A stretch of 6,894 nucleotides of DNA from an uncultured Methylococcaceae bacterium (GCA_903873045.1 CAIQND010000002.1:1-6894); one strand, 5' to 3'; shown: positions 1 to 6,319, numbered from the stretch's first letter. The notes: a model not told the origin generated them from the sequence alone. Numbers and translations: made by a program.

Positions 1-549
1 AATATACGAGAGATTGAAGACGTAATAATACCAGAGGTAAAAAACGGTATCCTTCTTTGGAAAGAGCGCGTCAACATTTCCAGTCTGATTGTTCTTTGTT
101 TTATTGCTGTCCTGGCCGTTTTTGCTGAAATAAATATTGGGATTTTAGAGTTTTTAATTGACCCTATTATTGGGCCGATAATAATCCTCATTCTGTTAGG
201 CATTATGGTACCTATACATTTACTGATCAGTAAACTACACGCGAAATTAATCATTAATAAATTAAATGAACGGCAAAAAGAACTACATTTAATAGGCAAC
301 CTGGCTAATCTCTTTGAACAGAACTTAACCTTTGTGCGTATGCTATTGCCTCTTACTGAACCCGCCGCTTGGAACAAGAAAATTAAAGCCCGCTTAATGC
401 AGTTAACCGATAAAGCCAAGGTACTGGTACAATCGCTAAATGATGACTTTGGCACTTATGATGAGGTTGATTCTTACAATGCCCCCATAGAAATCAGTTA
501 TAAAGGTGAACCCCACGCTAGCTATCTGGATTTATCGAAAATTAAATAA
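1..549 (+). CDS. Membrane protein of unknown function, C-terminal part (5' end outside window)
   Basis: The reading frame is open from the first base of the window, so the start lies upstream and 182 codons of the C-terminal part are visible. An internal ATG at 205 falls inside the second hydrophobic segment and is unlikely to be the true start. Visible residues 26-44 and 52-76 form two hydrophobic stretches separated by a short acidic turn, giving a membrane hairpin. Residues 77-150 are a polar, probably helical tail rich in Lys, Leu and Asn. The C-terminus (150-182) is acidic and Tyr-rich. A soluble N-terminal domain followed by a membrane hairpin and a helical tail is an architecture seen in membrane-associated GTPases, among others, but no catalytic motif lies in the window, so I assign no function. 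The next gene begins 54 bases downstream on the same strand, so the two may be co-transcribed. Confidence 0.75.
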   Translation, partial: NIREIEDVIIPEVKNGILLWKERVNISSLIVLCFIAVLAVFAEINIGILEFLIDPIIGPIIILILLGIMVPIHLLISKLHAKLIINKLNERQKELHLIGNLANLFEQNLTFVRMLLPLTEPAAWNKKIKARLMQLTDKAKVLVQSLNDDFGTYDEVDSYNAPIEISYKGEPHASYLDLSKIK

Positions 550-603
550 TAATTACAGGACATTAAAAGAACCCATAGTCGTCACTACCAGCAATGACTT
601 ACC

Positions 604-1113
604 ATGTTACCTATTGAAATATTAAGACAATACCTGCCTTTGTGCTGGTTTAAACATAACCCGCTTGAGTTAACCAGGTCAACGGTATTTTTTAAACAAA
701 ATCTATTGTGCTATTTTATTGTTGAGTATTTCATGCAAGCCAACATGACGGATGATCCTTTTGAATCGTTTGTTGAAGTGGCAATACAAACACTGCTAAC
801 ACTTCTGTTTATAGGCTTTATACTGCGTTTAAACAAAACCTTATACGCCTATCTACAAGTAACCACAGCCATTTTAGTCTGTGCCAATATAATATCCCTT
901 TTCGTCATCCCCGTTTTAATCTGGCTAACCGTCAGTGAGGCTCTCTTAAGCTATTATAGTTTGGGGATATTGTTCTTATGGGAGCTTACCGTGATGGCTT
1001 ATATTTTCAGAAAAATTCTTGCTATCAATTCTGCCGCCAGTATAGCCTTGTCATTGCTTTATTTTATTGTGAGTTATTTAGGGGCGTTTACCATTGGGCA
1101 GATATTGGTTTGA
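604..1113 (+). CDS. Small polytopic inner-membrane protein of unknown function
   Basis: This 169-residue protein is dominated by hydrophobic segments at about residues 26-45, 56-75, 84-108, 116-136 and 143-167, predicting four to five membrane helices. Charged residues are confined to short loops, such as DDPFESFVE before the second helix and RLNKT after it. The arrangement resembles small Yip1-like bacterial membrane proteins, but I cannot name a family with confidence. The ATG at 604 is the first start possible, because an in-frame TGA lies at 595-597. No clear Shine-Dalgarno precedes it. An alternative ATG at codon 44 (733) would delete the first hydrophobic segment. The gene follows the upstream membrane-protein gene by 54 bases and may share its transcript. 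It faces the toxin gene convergently across a 40-base gap with no evident terminator. Coding is supported by the long open frame with regular membrane-helix composition. Confidence 0.75.
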   Translation: MLPIEILRQYLPLCWFKHNPLELTRSTVFFKQNLLCYFIVEYFMQANMTDDPFESFVEVAIQTLLTLLFIGFILRLNKTLYAYLQVTTAILVCANIISLFVIPVLIWLTVSEALLSYYSLGILFLWELTVMAYIFRKILAINSAASIALSLLYFIVSYLGAFTIGQILV

Positions 1114-1153
1114 GTTTGCGGATTTTAGTTTAGTAGGTAGACCGAAAGATTTT

Positions 1154-1429
1154 TTATCGATTACTACAATCATAATGCCCACCAATAGCAAATATAAAAA
1201 CGGAATTATCATCGAAACGATAAACCAATCTATCTTTTTGAGATAAGCAACGCGACCATAATCCCGTTAGTGCATGTTTGAGTGATTCGGGTTTTCCCAA
1301 ACCATAACGTGGGTCATTTCTAAGCATCTCTTTTAAAATACGGCATAATTGTTCATGCTGTTTTTTTATCCGTTGCCTTAATGCTTCGTAAGCCTCCCAC
1401 GTTTTACCATCAAATACTAATGATCGCAT
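1154..1429 (-). CDS. yoeB: YoeB-family toxin, ribosome-dependent mRNA interferase
   Basis: The 91-residue product matches the Txe/YoeB family almost end to end. It carries GKPESLKHALTGLWSR (45-60), KDRLVY (65-70) and a C-terminal HY pair. By alignment to E. coli YoeB (84 residues; catalytic E46, R65, H83, Y84), the equivalents here are E48, R67, H85 and Y86, all present, so the toxin looks catalytically intact. YoeB toxins bind the ribosome A site and cleave mRNA, stopping translation, and are held inactive by a co-encoded antitoxin. The start ATG at 1429 has a Shine-Dalgarno AGAGGA at 1440-1435 inside the antitoxin coding sequence. The toxin start overlaps the antitoxin's rescued-frame stop (TGA, 1412-1410) by 20 bases, typical of tight translational coupling. 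Oddities are five extra residues (DCSNR) after the usual terminal HY, and an upstream antitoxin frame that is broken. Identification is strong; activity in vivo is inferred. Confidence 0.93.
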   Translation of the reverse strand: MRSLVFDGKTWEAYEALRQRIKKQHEQLCRILKEMLRNDPRYGLGKPESLKHALTGLWSRCLSQKDRLVYRFDDNSVFIFAIGGHYDCSNR

Positions 1430-1550
1430 TTAATTCCTCTGGGGTTGGCTGATAACCGGTATTTTGTTGATACGTTTGACGGGATAATGCAATTTGTCGC
1501 ATTAATTCATCGTTTTGCAAAATATAGTCGGTTTCTTCTTCAGCAATCAT
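1410..1550 (-). other. Possible reinitiation product: antitoxin C-terminal fragment starting at an ATGA overlap
   Basis: The premature zero-frame stop TGA (1549-1547) overlaps an ATG at 1550-1548 in the frame that encodes the antitoxin C-terminus, forming ATGA. Ribosomes terminating there could reinitiate and make a 46-residue fragment (MIAEEETDYILQ to AIISI). This would contain the region where antitoxins of this kind usually contact the toxin. Only a weak purine stretch (GAAG) lies upstream, so efficiency would depend on coupling. This is an inferred alternative to slippage, not an established gene. Confidence 0.3.
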
Positions 1551-1588
1551 TTCGTCCGTGTCATCTTCAACAATAATAAGCACTTCAA

Positions 1589-1604
1589 TTTTTTTCCTTT
1601 TAAA
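1589..1604 (-). other. Candidate -1 slippage site: tandem in-phase heptamers T TTA AAA and A AAA AAA
   Basis: On the minus strand the antitoxin zero frame reads TTT TTA AAA GGA AAA AAA TTG. Two heptamers of the X XXY YYZ form are in phase: T TTA AAA (1604-1598) and A AAA AAA (1595-1589). A -1 slip at either one enters the frame that encodes the rest of the antitoxin. An A7 run can also slip during transcription, with one added A giving the same product. I saw no convincing downstream stimulatory hairpin, and the AAGGA element abuts the run instead of lying about 10 bases upstream. The function is therefore inferred, and AT-rich DNA can produce such heptamers by chance. Confidence 0.35.
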
Positions 1605-1684
1605 AAGGGTAACGGTTTGCTTAGGTTAAGTTGTTGTGGATTTTCCAGTGTCAGTATTTCTTTATAGGCGTACATGTTATACCT

Positions 1685-1692
1685 CTTATATT
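1685..1692. repeat. Left copy of putative 8-bp target-site duplication (CTTATATT)
   Basis: CTTATATT directly abuts the left terminal GTAAG of the palindromic element and is repeated exactly beside the right terminal GTTAC. An exact 8-base direct repeat at both borders is what transposase-mediated insertion leaves. Confidence 0.6.
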
Positions 1693-1718
1693 GTAAGTAT
1701 TCACCTCCCCCTTTGAAA
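1690..1718 (-). promoter_or_regulatory. Weak candidate promoter for the toxin-antitoxin genes, spanning the MITE end
   Basis: On the minus strand, TACAAT at 1695-1690 is one base from the -10 consensus. It lies 17 bases downstream of TTTCAA (1718-1713), which matches only three of six -35 positions. The -10 box straddles the junction between the palindromic element and its flanking repeat, so the insertion may have created it. The candidate -35 lies inside an element hairpin. The implied start of transcription would be very close to the ribosome binding site, so the call is tentative. Confidence 0.25.
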
Positions 1719-1795
1719 AAGGGGGATTGAGGGGGATTTATCTAATAAAATCTCCCCTAACCCCTCTTTTTCAAAGAGGGGGACTGAATAGTTAC
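1693..1795. mobile_element. MITE-like palindromic element, 103 bp, non-coding
   Basis: The ends are inverted repeats: GTAAGTATTCACCTCCCCCT at the left and, read in reverse complement, GTAACTATTCAGTCCCCCTC at the right. The two halves are imperfect inverted copies of each other around a centre near 1743. Each half contains its own hairpin: CCCCCTTT (1707-1714) with AAAGGGGG (1718-1725), and CCCCTCTTT (1761-1769) with AAAGAGGGG (1773-1781), both with 3-base loops. The 8-base sequence CTTATATT flanks the element directly on both sides. Terminal inverted repeats, no coding capacity and a flanking direct repeat fit a miniature inverted-repeat transposable element moved by a transposase encoded elsewhere. 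It lies about 7 bases upstream of the antitoxin Shine-Dalgarno. Its hairpins could also attenuate transcripts running on from yajR. Confidence 0.7.
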
Positions 1796-1803
1796 CTTAT
1801 ATT
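1796..1803. repeat. Right copy of putative 8-bp target-site duplication (CTTATATT)
   Basis: This exact copy of CTTATATT lies immediately after the right terminus of the palindromic element. Together with the left copy it defines a 103-bp insertion. Confidence 0.6.
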
Positions 1804-1890
1804 ACTTATCGATGTAACAGAACGGAATCGAAGCTAATGAAAGTCCTCAAAATCCTCGATTCAGCACCACTGCATCACGGCTGCTTTCTG

Positions 1891-3279
1891 CTAACCCACA
1901 TACTGCGTAATCAAACCTTGTAACTGGTTCTTGTCGAGTTGTTGATTATCCACTTTTAAATAAGCCACGGCCTCATCGTAGTGCAAAGTAATTTCCTCAA
2001 CCCCGACCACTTTCAGCATCGCGGCCACAAAATCGTTGGCTTCCTGCTCGTTAATATTTTCTAACGAGATAAGCAAATTAGCCCAATACCGGGGTGGTTT
2101 CATACTGATGGACAGTATTAACCAGCTCAAGGCGGCTGCGGCGCAAAACAAAAACACGCCGGTAGCGCCATAAGCGCCATAACACCAACCCCCTACCCCG
2201 CCGCCAATACCTGCGCCCAAAAACTGACAGGTTGAATAAACGCCCATTGCCGTGCCTCTTAAATCGCCGGGTGCTGTCTTGGAGATTAGTGAGGGCAAGG
2301 TTGCTTCCAACAAATTAAAGCCGGTAAAAAACAACCAGAGAAAACCAATTATTGCCGGCAAAGATGCATGAAACTGCATTAAACCCAGATCAGCCAACAC
2401 CAGTGCAGCAATGGCACCGATAAAAACCGGTTTCATTTTGCGTTTTTTTTCTGCCAAAATAACAAACGGAATAATGGCCGCCATTGAGATAACAAAAACC
2501 GGCAAATAAACTTTCCAGTGTTCGGCAGGTAGTAAACCGGTATCACGCATTAATAAAGGTACCACCACAAAACTGGCCGTTAAAATGGCATGTAAAATAA
2601 AAATACCATAATTAAGTCGCAATAAATCATGGTTTTTTAAGATATTTAAAAACTGTCCCGGCACCAACTCTGCATCCCGGTGTACTTTGGATTGCTGCGG
2701 ATCAGGCACTTGATAACGAATAACCCAGATGGCAACCAATGACAAGCCGGCAATCAGCCAGAATATACCGTGAACCCCAATAAATCCCGCAATCACCGGC
2801 CCTGCGGTAATGGCCACGCCAAAAGAGACACCGATGCTAAGACCAATTAACGCCATCGCTTTCGTGCGATGCACTTCTTGCGTTAAATCTGCCACCAAAG
2901 CCATAATAGGTGCTGCTATTGCGCCAGACCCTTGAATGGCCCGACCCAATAAAACGCCGTAAATACTGGTTGAAAGGGCTGCAACCACACTGCCGATAAA
3001 AAACAGTATCAAGCCAATAATAATGATTTTTTTTCTGCCAAACCGATCGGACATCAAGCCAAAAGGAATTTGTAAAATCGCTTGGCTAATACCATAAATA
3101 CCAATAGCCATGCCGATTAATGACGGTGTTGAGCCGTCAAGTTGTTCGGCAAATAATGATAATACCGGCAAAATCAAAAACAAGCCGAGCATACGCAAGG
3201 CATAAATACTTGCTAAAGACCACGTTGCACGCTTTTCCGATGCGGTCATCGGACTCGTAATATCCTGCACTTTTGTCAA
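1891..3279 (-). CDS. yajR: YajR-like MFS transporter with C-terminal YAM domain
   Basis: This 462-residue inner-membrane protein aligns along its length with E. coli YajR (about 454 residues), a 12-helix proton-coupled major facilitator transporter whose substrate is not settled; drug export has been proposed. Motif A is GLMSDRFGRKK (74-84) in the loop after helix 2. RAIQGSGAIAAP (113-124) is motif B-like. The helix 5 motif C of antiporters is represented by AITAGPVIAG (156-165). Further conserved stretches are AEHWKVYLP (252-260), AEKKRKMKPVF (276-286), LLEATLPSLISK (323-334) and RGTAMGVYST (341-350). Residues from about 404 to 462 form the soluble ferredoxin-like YAM domain that distinguishes YajR from shorter MFS proteins. 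The start is TTG at 3279, chosen for its AAGGAG Shine-Dalgarno; an ATG at codon 11 (3249) is the alternative. It lies on the same strand as uvrA, 223 bases downstream, across a terminator, so it probably has its own promoter. Confidence 0.93.
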   Translation of the reverse strand: MTKVQDITSPMTASEKRATWSLASIYALRMLGLFLILPVLSLFAEQLDGSTPSLIGMAIGIYGISQAILQIPFGLMSDRFGRKKIIIIGLILFFIGSVVAALSTSIYGVLLGRAIQGSGAIAAPIMALVADLTQEVHRTKAMALIGLSIGVSFGVAITAGPVIAGFIGVHGIFWLIAGLSLVAIWVIRYQVPDPQQSKVHRDAELVPGQFLNILKNHDLLRLNYGIFILHAILTASFVVVPLLMRDTGLLPAEHWKVYLPVFVISMAAIIPFVILAEKKRKMKPVFIGAIAALVLADLGLMQFHASLPAIIGFLWLFFTGFNLLEATLPSLISKTAPGDLRGTAMGVYSTCQFLGAGIGGGVGGWCYGAYGATGVFLFCAAAALSWLILSISMKPPRYWANLLISLENINEQEANDFVAAMLKVVGVEEITLHYDEAVAYLKVDNQQLDKNQLQGLITQYVG

Positions 3280-3288
3280 AACCGGTTG

Positions 3289-3294
3289 CTCCTT
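3289..3294 (-). promoter_or_regulatory. Ribosome binding site AAGGAG that fixes the yajR TTG start
   Basis: AAGGAG on the minus strand lies 9 bases upstream of the TTG at 3279-3277. No comparable site precedes the downstream ATG at 3249, so the rare TTG start is preferred. A UUG start normally lowers translation efficiency. Confidence 0.7.
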
Positions 3295-3312
3295 TGCGTC
3301 AAAAATTTAAGT

Positions 3313-3318
3313 ATCATA
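3313..3318 (-). promoter_or_regulatory. Candidate -10 box for yajR
   Basis: TATGAT on the minus strand differs by one base from the sigma70 -10 consensus and lies 33 bases upstream of the yajR start codon. The region 16-17 bases further upstream (TTTATT or TTTTAT) is a poor -35, so an activator or an alternative site is possible. Confidence 0.35.
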
Positions 3319-3351
3319 AACAGTATGTGACCATAATAAAACCCTGTTTAT
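3316..3351. promoter_or_regulatory. Inverted repeat ATAAACAG-N20-CTGTTTAT, possible operator upstream of yajR
   Basis: Arms 3316-3323 and 3344-3351 are perfect 8-base inverted copies separated by 20 bases. The left arm overlaps the candidate yajR -10 box, so a dimeric protein bound here could control yajR. The arm spacing (28 bases start to start) is wider than a LexA box (CTGT-N8-ACAG), so this is not an SOS site. Chance occurrence in AT-rich DNA is possible, and no regulator gene is visible nearby. Confidence 0.35.
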
Positions 3352-3397
3352 CTATCATGTTATTTAAAATCATCTTTCTGCTTGGCAAGTAGCGTAG

Positions 3398-3424
3398 GTC
3401 GGGTTAGCGACAGCGTAACCCGAC
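3398..3424. repeat. REP-like palindrome GTCGGGTTA / TAACCCGAC
   Basis: GTCGGGTTA (3398-3406) and TAACCCGAC (3416-3424) are perfect 9-base inverted copies around a GCGACAGCG spacer. It is GC-rich compared with the flanking DNA. Short hairpins of this GTAGGTCGGGTTAGCG type recur in intergenic spaces of many proteobacterial genomes, which is recalled knowledge; only one copy is in this window. There is no T-run on either side, so it is not a terminator. Confidence 0.55.
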
Positions 3425-3452
3425 AAATCGATGTATCTTAGGCAGCACGCAG

Positions 3453-3481
3453 AAAACAACCACCAGAATCAGCCTGGTGGT
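3453..3481 (-). terminator. Rho-independent terminator of uvrA
   Basis: Read on the minus strand just after the uvrA stop, ACCACCAG (3481-3474) pairs perfectly with CTGGTGGT (3466-3459) around a 7-base loop. TGTTTTC follows, supplying a short U-tract. It lies 21 bases beyond the stop codon, as expected for an intrinsic terminator, and would separate uvrA from yajR transcription. The U-tract is short and interrupted, so termination may be partial. Confidence 0.65.
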
Positions 3482-3502
3482 GGTTATTTATTGCAAGTCA
3501 CC

Positions 3503-6319
3503 TTACTCAAAAAACCGCTTTAAATAATGCCCTGTATACGAAGCCGCATTTTCAGAAACCTGTTTCGGTGAGCCTTCGGCAACCAGTGTACCACCACCGT
3601 CGCCGCCTTCCGGGCCCATATCAATCAGCCAGTCGGCGGTTTTAATCACATCCAGGTTATGTTCGATAACAATAACGGTATTGCCATGATCACGCAAGGT
3701 ATGCAGTACACCCAGCAATTGTTTTATATCATGAAAATGCAGTCCCGTCGTCGGCTCGTCCAAAATATATAAGGTCTTGCCGGTATCGCGTTTGGAAAGC
3801 TCTTTAGCCAGTTTAACGCGTTGCGCTTCACCGCCGGAAAGCGTTGTCGCATTTTGTCCCAAGGTAATATAACTCAAACCGACCTCGGTTAAGGTGTGTA
3901 ACTTTCTGGCTAACGTAGGCACCGGACTAAAAAATTCAGCCGCATCTTCTACGGTCATCTCCAGCACTTGATGAATGGTTTTGCCTTTATAACGTATTTC
4001 CAGCGTTTCACGGTTATACCGTTTGCCGTTGCAGGCATCACAATGCACAAAAATATCCGGTAAAAAGTGCATTTCAACTTTGATAACGCCATCCCCTTTA
4101 CACGCTTCGCAGCGTCCGCCTTTAACATTAAAGCTAAAACGGCCAACCGTATAACCGCGTGAGCGTGCCTCATGGGTCGCAGAAAAAAGCTCGCGTATCG
4201 GTGTAAACAAACCGGTGTATGTTGCCGGATTGGATCGTGGCGTTCGACCTATCGGACTTTGATCAATATCAACCACTTTATCAAAATGCTCCAGTCCTTC
4301 AATGGCATCACAAGGTGCGGGAATAACCCCGGCACGATTGATTAACCGTGCCGCATGGGCATATAACGTGTCATTAACCAAGGTTGATTTACCGGAGCCA
4401 GAAACGCCGGTTACACAAGTCAGCAAGCCCACAGGAAAGGAAATATCCACATTTTTCAGATTATTTCCATAAGCATTGCGAATGGTAATTACCTTGTCTT
4501 TATCGATAGGCGTTAATGATTCCGGAATTTCAATACTCACTTTTCCCGACAAATATTGGCCTGTTAAAGAATCTTCGTTATTAAGAATATCATTCAGTGT
4601 ACCTTGGGCAATAATCCGCCCCCCATGAACGCCCGCGCCAGGGCCGATATCAACAATATGCTGAGCCGCACGAATGGCATCTTCGTCATGTTCAACCACG
4701 ATAACAGTATTGCCCAAATCACGCAGATGAAACAAGGTGTTGAGCAAACGCTGGTTGTCGCGCTGATGCAAGCCGATAGACGGCTCATCAAGCACATACA
4801 TAACGCCTACCAAACCTGCGCCAATTTGACTGGCGAGACGAATACGCTGCGCTTCACCACCGGAGAGTGTGTCGGCACTGCGATCCAGCGTTAAATAATC
4901 CAGTCCGACGTTAACCAAAAATTCCAGCCGCTCCTGAATTTCTTTAATAATTTTTACCGAGATTTCGCCACGCTGCCCTGGCAGACATAAGCTCTTAAAG
5001 AAGGCCAGTGATTTGCGGATAGGTAAATGAGTCAGTTGATGAATCGGAAATTCTTCAATAAAAACATGTCGGGCGGCGACATTAAGACGTGCGCCATTGC
5101 AAACAGTACAGGGTTTATGAGAACGATATTTTGCCAATTCGTCACGAACCATCTGCGAATCGGTCTCAAGATAACGCCGCTCCATATTGGCAATAATGCC
5201 TTCAAAACGATGTTTTTTTATTTTAACCGACCCCATGCCGGACATAAACTTAAATTCAATGGCCGCATTTCCGCTCCCATAAAGAATGGCGTCTTGCGCA
5301 TCTTTAGGCAGTTCTGAAAAAGGCACTTCAAGATCAAAACCGTAATGCTCGGCCAATGAGCAAATCAGTTGATAATAATAGGCATTGCGGCGATCCCAGC
5401 CACGAATAGCACCGCCAGCAAGACTGATATCGGGGTTATGGACAATAAGATCAGCGTCAAAATGCTGCCTTACCCCCAAACCATCACAGCTGCTACACGC
5501 ACCTTTGGGATTATTAAATGAGAATATGCGCGGCTCCAACTCAGTTAAACTATAACCGCATTGAATACAGGCATAACGCTCAGAAAAAACCAACTCGGAG
5601 GCATCTTCAATACAGGCAGCAATGGCGATACCATCGGCAATACGCAAAGCCGTCTCAAAGGACTCAGATAAGCGTAGGGCAATATCATTACGCACTTTAA
5701 AACGGTCAACCACCACTTCTATGGTGTGTTTCTTTTTTAAGTCCAAAGCCGGTGCGTCATCCAAATCATAAACAACGCCGTCAATACGGGCGCGTATAAA
5801 ACCTTGGGCACGCAAGTCATCCAACAACTGACTATGTTCACCTTTACGATCATTAATAACGGGTGCCAACAACATCCAGCGTTGATCTTGCGGTTGAGCA
5901 AGAATGTGGTCAACCATCTGACTGACCGTTTGCGCTTCCAGTGACGTATTATGTTCAGGACAACGCGGTGTGCCGGCACGCGCATATAACAAGCGCAGAT
6001 AATCGTAGATTTCAGTGATTGTACCCACCGTTGAGCGCGGATTGTGCGAAGTGGATTTTTGTTCAATAGAAATAGCCGGAGACAAACCTTCTATATGGTC
6101 AACATCCGGTTTTTCCATAATGGATAAAAACTGACGCGCATAAGCAGAAAGGGATTCTACATAGCGCCGCTGACCTTCGGCATAAATGGTATCAAACGCC
6201 AGTGATGACTTGCCCGAACCGGAAAGTCCGGTAATAACAATCAGTTTGTCTCTGGGCAGATCAATATCAATATTTTTCAGGTTATGCGTTCTGGCACCAC
6301 GAATGCTAATAGTATCCAT
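3503..6319 (-). CDS. uvrA: UvrA, excinuclease ABC subunit A (nucleotide excision repair)
   Basis: UvrA is the damage-recognition ATPase of nucleotide excision repair; as a dimer it loads UvrB on distorted DNA before UvrC cuts. The 938-residue product is full length (E. coli 940). Residue numbers from the ATG: Walker A1 GLSGSGKSS 31-39; first zinc module C251/C254 with C275/C278; a further CTVC pair at 404/407; ABC signature LSGGEAQR 485-492 and Walker B with LDEP 510-513; Walker A2 GVSGSGKST 638-646; second zinc module C737/C740 with C760/C763; second signature LSGGEAQR 827-834; LDEP 853-856. All ATP- and zinc-binding motifs are intact. The ATG at 6319 is preferred over an adjacent in-frame TTG (6322) because family members begin MD-I-RGARTHNLKN; a modest GGA lies 8 bases upstream. 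A sigma70-like promoter precedes it and a terminator follows, so it appears monocistronic. No LexA-type box was seen. Confidence 0.98.
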   Translation of the reverse strand: MDTISIRGARTHNLKNIDIDLPRDKLIVITGLSGSGKSSLAFDTIYAEGQRRYVESLSAYARQFLSIMEKPDVDHIEGLSPAISIEQKSTSHNPRSTVGTITEIYDYLRLLYARAGTPRCPEHNTSLEAQTVSQMVDHILAQPQDQRWMLLAPVINDRKGEHSQLLDDLRAQGFIRARIDGVVYDLDDAPALDLKKKHTIEVVVDRFKVRNDIALRLSESFETALRIADGIAIAACIEDASELVFSERYACIQCGYSLTELEPRIFSFNNPKGACSSCDGLGVRQHFDADLIVHNPDISLAGGAIRGWDRRNAYYYQLICSLAEHYGFDLEVPFSELPKDAQDAILYGSGNAAIEFKFMSGMGSVKIKKHRFEGIIANMERRYLETDSQMVRDELAKYRSHKPCTVCNGARLNVAARHVFIEEFPIHQLTHLPIRKSLAFFKSLCLPGQRGEISVKIIKEIQERLEFLVNVGLDYLTLDRSADTLSGGEAQRIRLASQIGAGLVGVMYVLDEPSIGLHQRDNQRLLNTLFHLRDLGNTVIVVEHDEDAIRAAQHIVDIGPGAGVHGGRIIAQGTLNDILNNEDSLTGQYLSGKVSIEIPESLTPIDKDKVITIRNAYGNNLKNVDISFPVGLLTCVTGVSGSGKSTLVNDTLYAHAARLINRAGVIPAPCDAIEGLEHFDKVVDIDQSPIGRTPRSNPATYTGLFTPIRELFSATHEARSRGYTVGRFSFNVKGGRCEACKGDGVIKVEMHFLPDIFVHCDACNGKRYNRETLEIRYKGKTIHQVLEMTVEDAAEFFSPVPTLARKLHTLTEVGLSYITLGQNATTLSGGEAQRVKLAKELSKRDTGKTLYILDEPTTGLHFHDIKQLLGVLHTLRDHGNTVIVIEHNLDVIKTADWLIDMGPEGGDGGGTLVAEGSPKQVSENAASYTGHYLKRFFE

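Larger units (their letters stand above)
1410..1675 (-). pseudogene. Cognate antitoxin of the YoeB-type toxin, interrupted by a -1 frame change at an A7 run
   Basis: The gene starts at ATG 1675 with Shine-Dalgarno AGAGG at 1686-1682. The first 29 codons (MYAYKEILTLENPQQL to LKGKK) run to an A7 run at 1595-1589. In the zero frame translation then gives a short out-of-character tail and stops at TGA 1549-1547 (42 residues). Shifting -1 at the run gives IEVLIIVEDDTDEM and onward to a TGA at 1412-1410, an 88-residue protein. Its plausible layout is a short beta region, an acidic linker, and a polar helical C-terminus ending EELNAIIS, where neutralising segments of antitoxins usually lie. The N-terminus lacks the usual YefM/Phd pattern (MxxxxxSEARxNL), so this is not an ordinary YefM. 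The role rests on position and overlap with the toxin, not on homology. It may be a true pseudogene, a homopolymer sequencing error, or a gene expressed by slippage; the sequence alone cannot decide. Confidence 0.7.

Noticed and set aside
1825..1862. GAATCGA ... TCGATTC as a terminator for yajR
   Set aside because: The arms are 7 bases with a 24-base loop and no T-run follows, so it does not resemble an intrinsic terminator.
3955..4173. Open frame of 72 codons on the minus strand within uvrA
   Set aside because: It lies entirely inside uvrA in another frame and shows no domain; it is a shadow of the real gene. The same applies to the other frames overlapping 4594-6066 on both strands.
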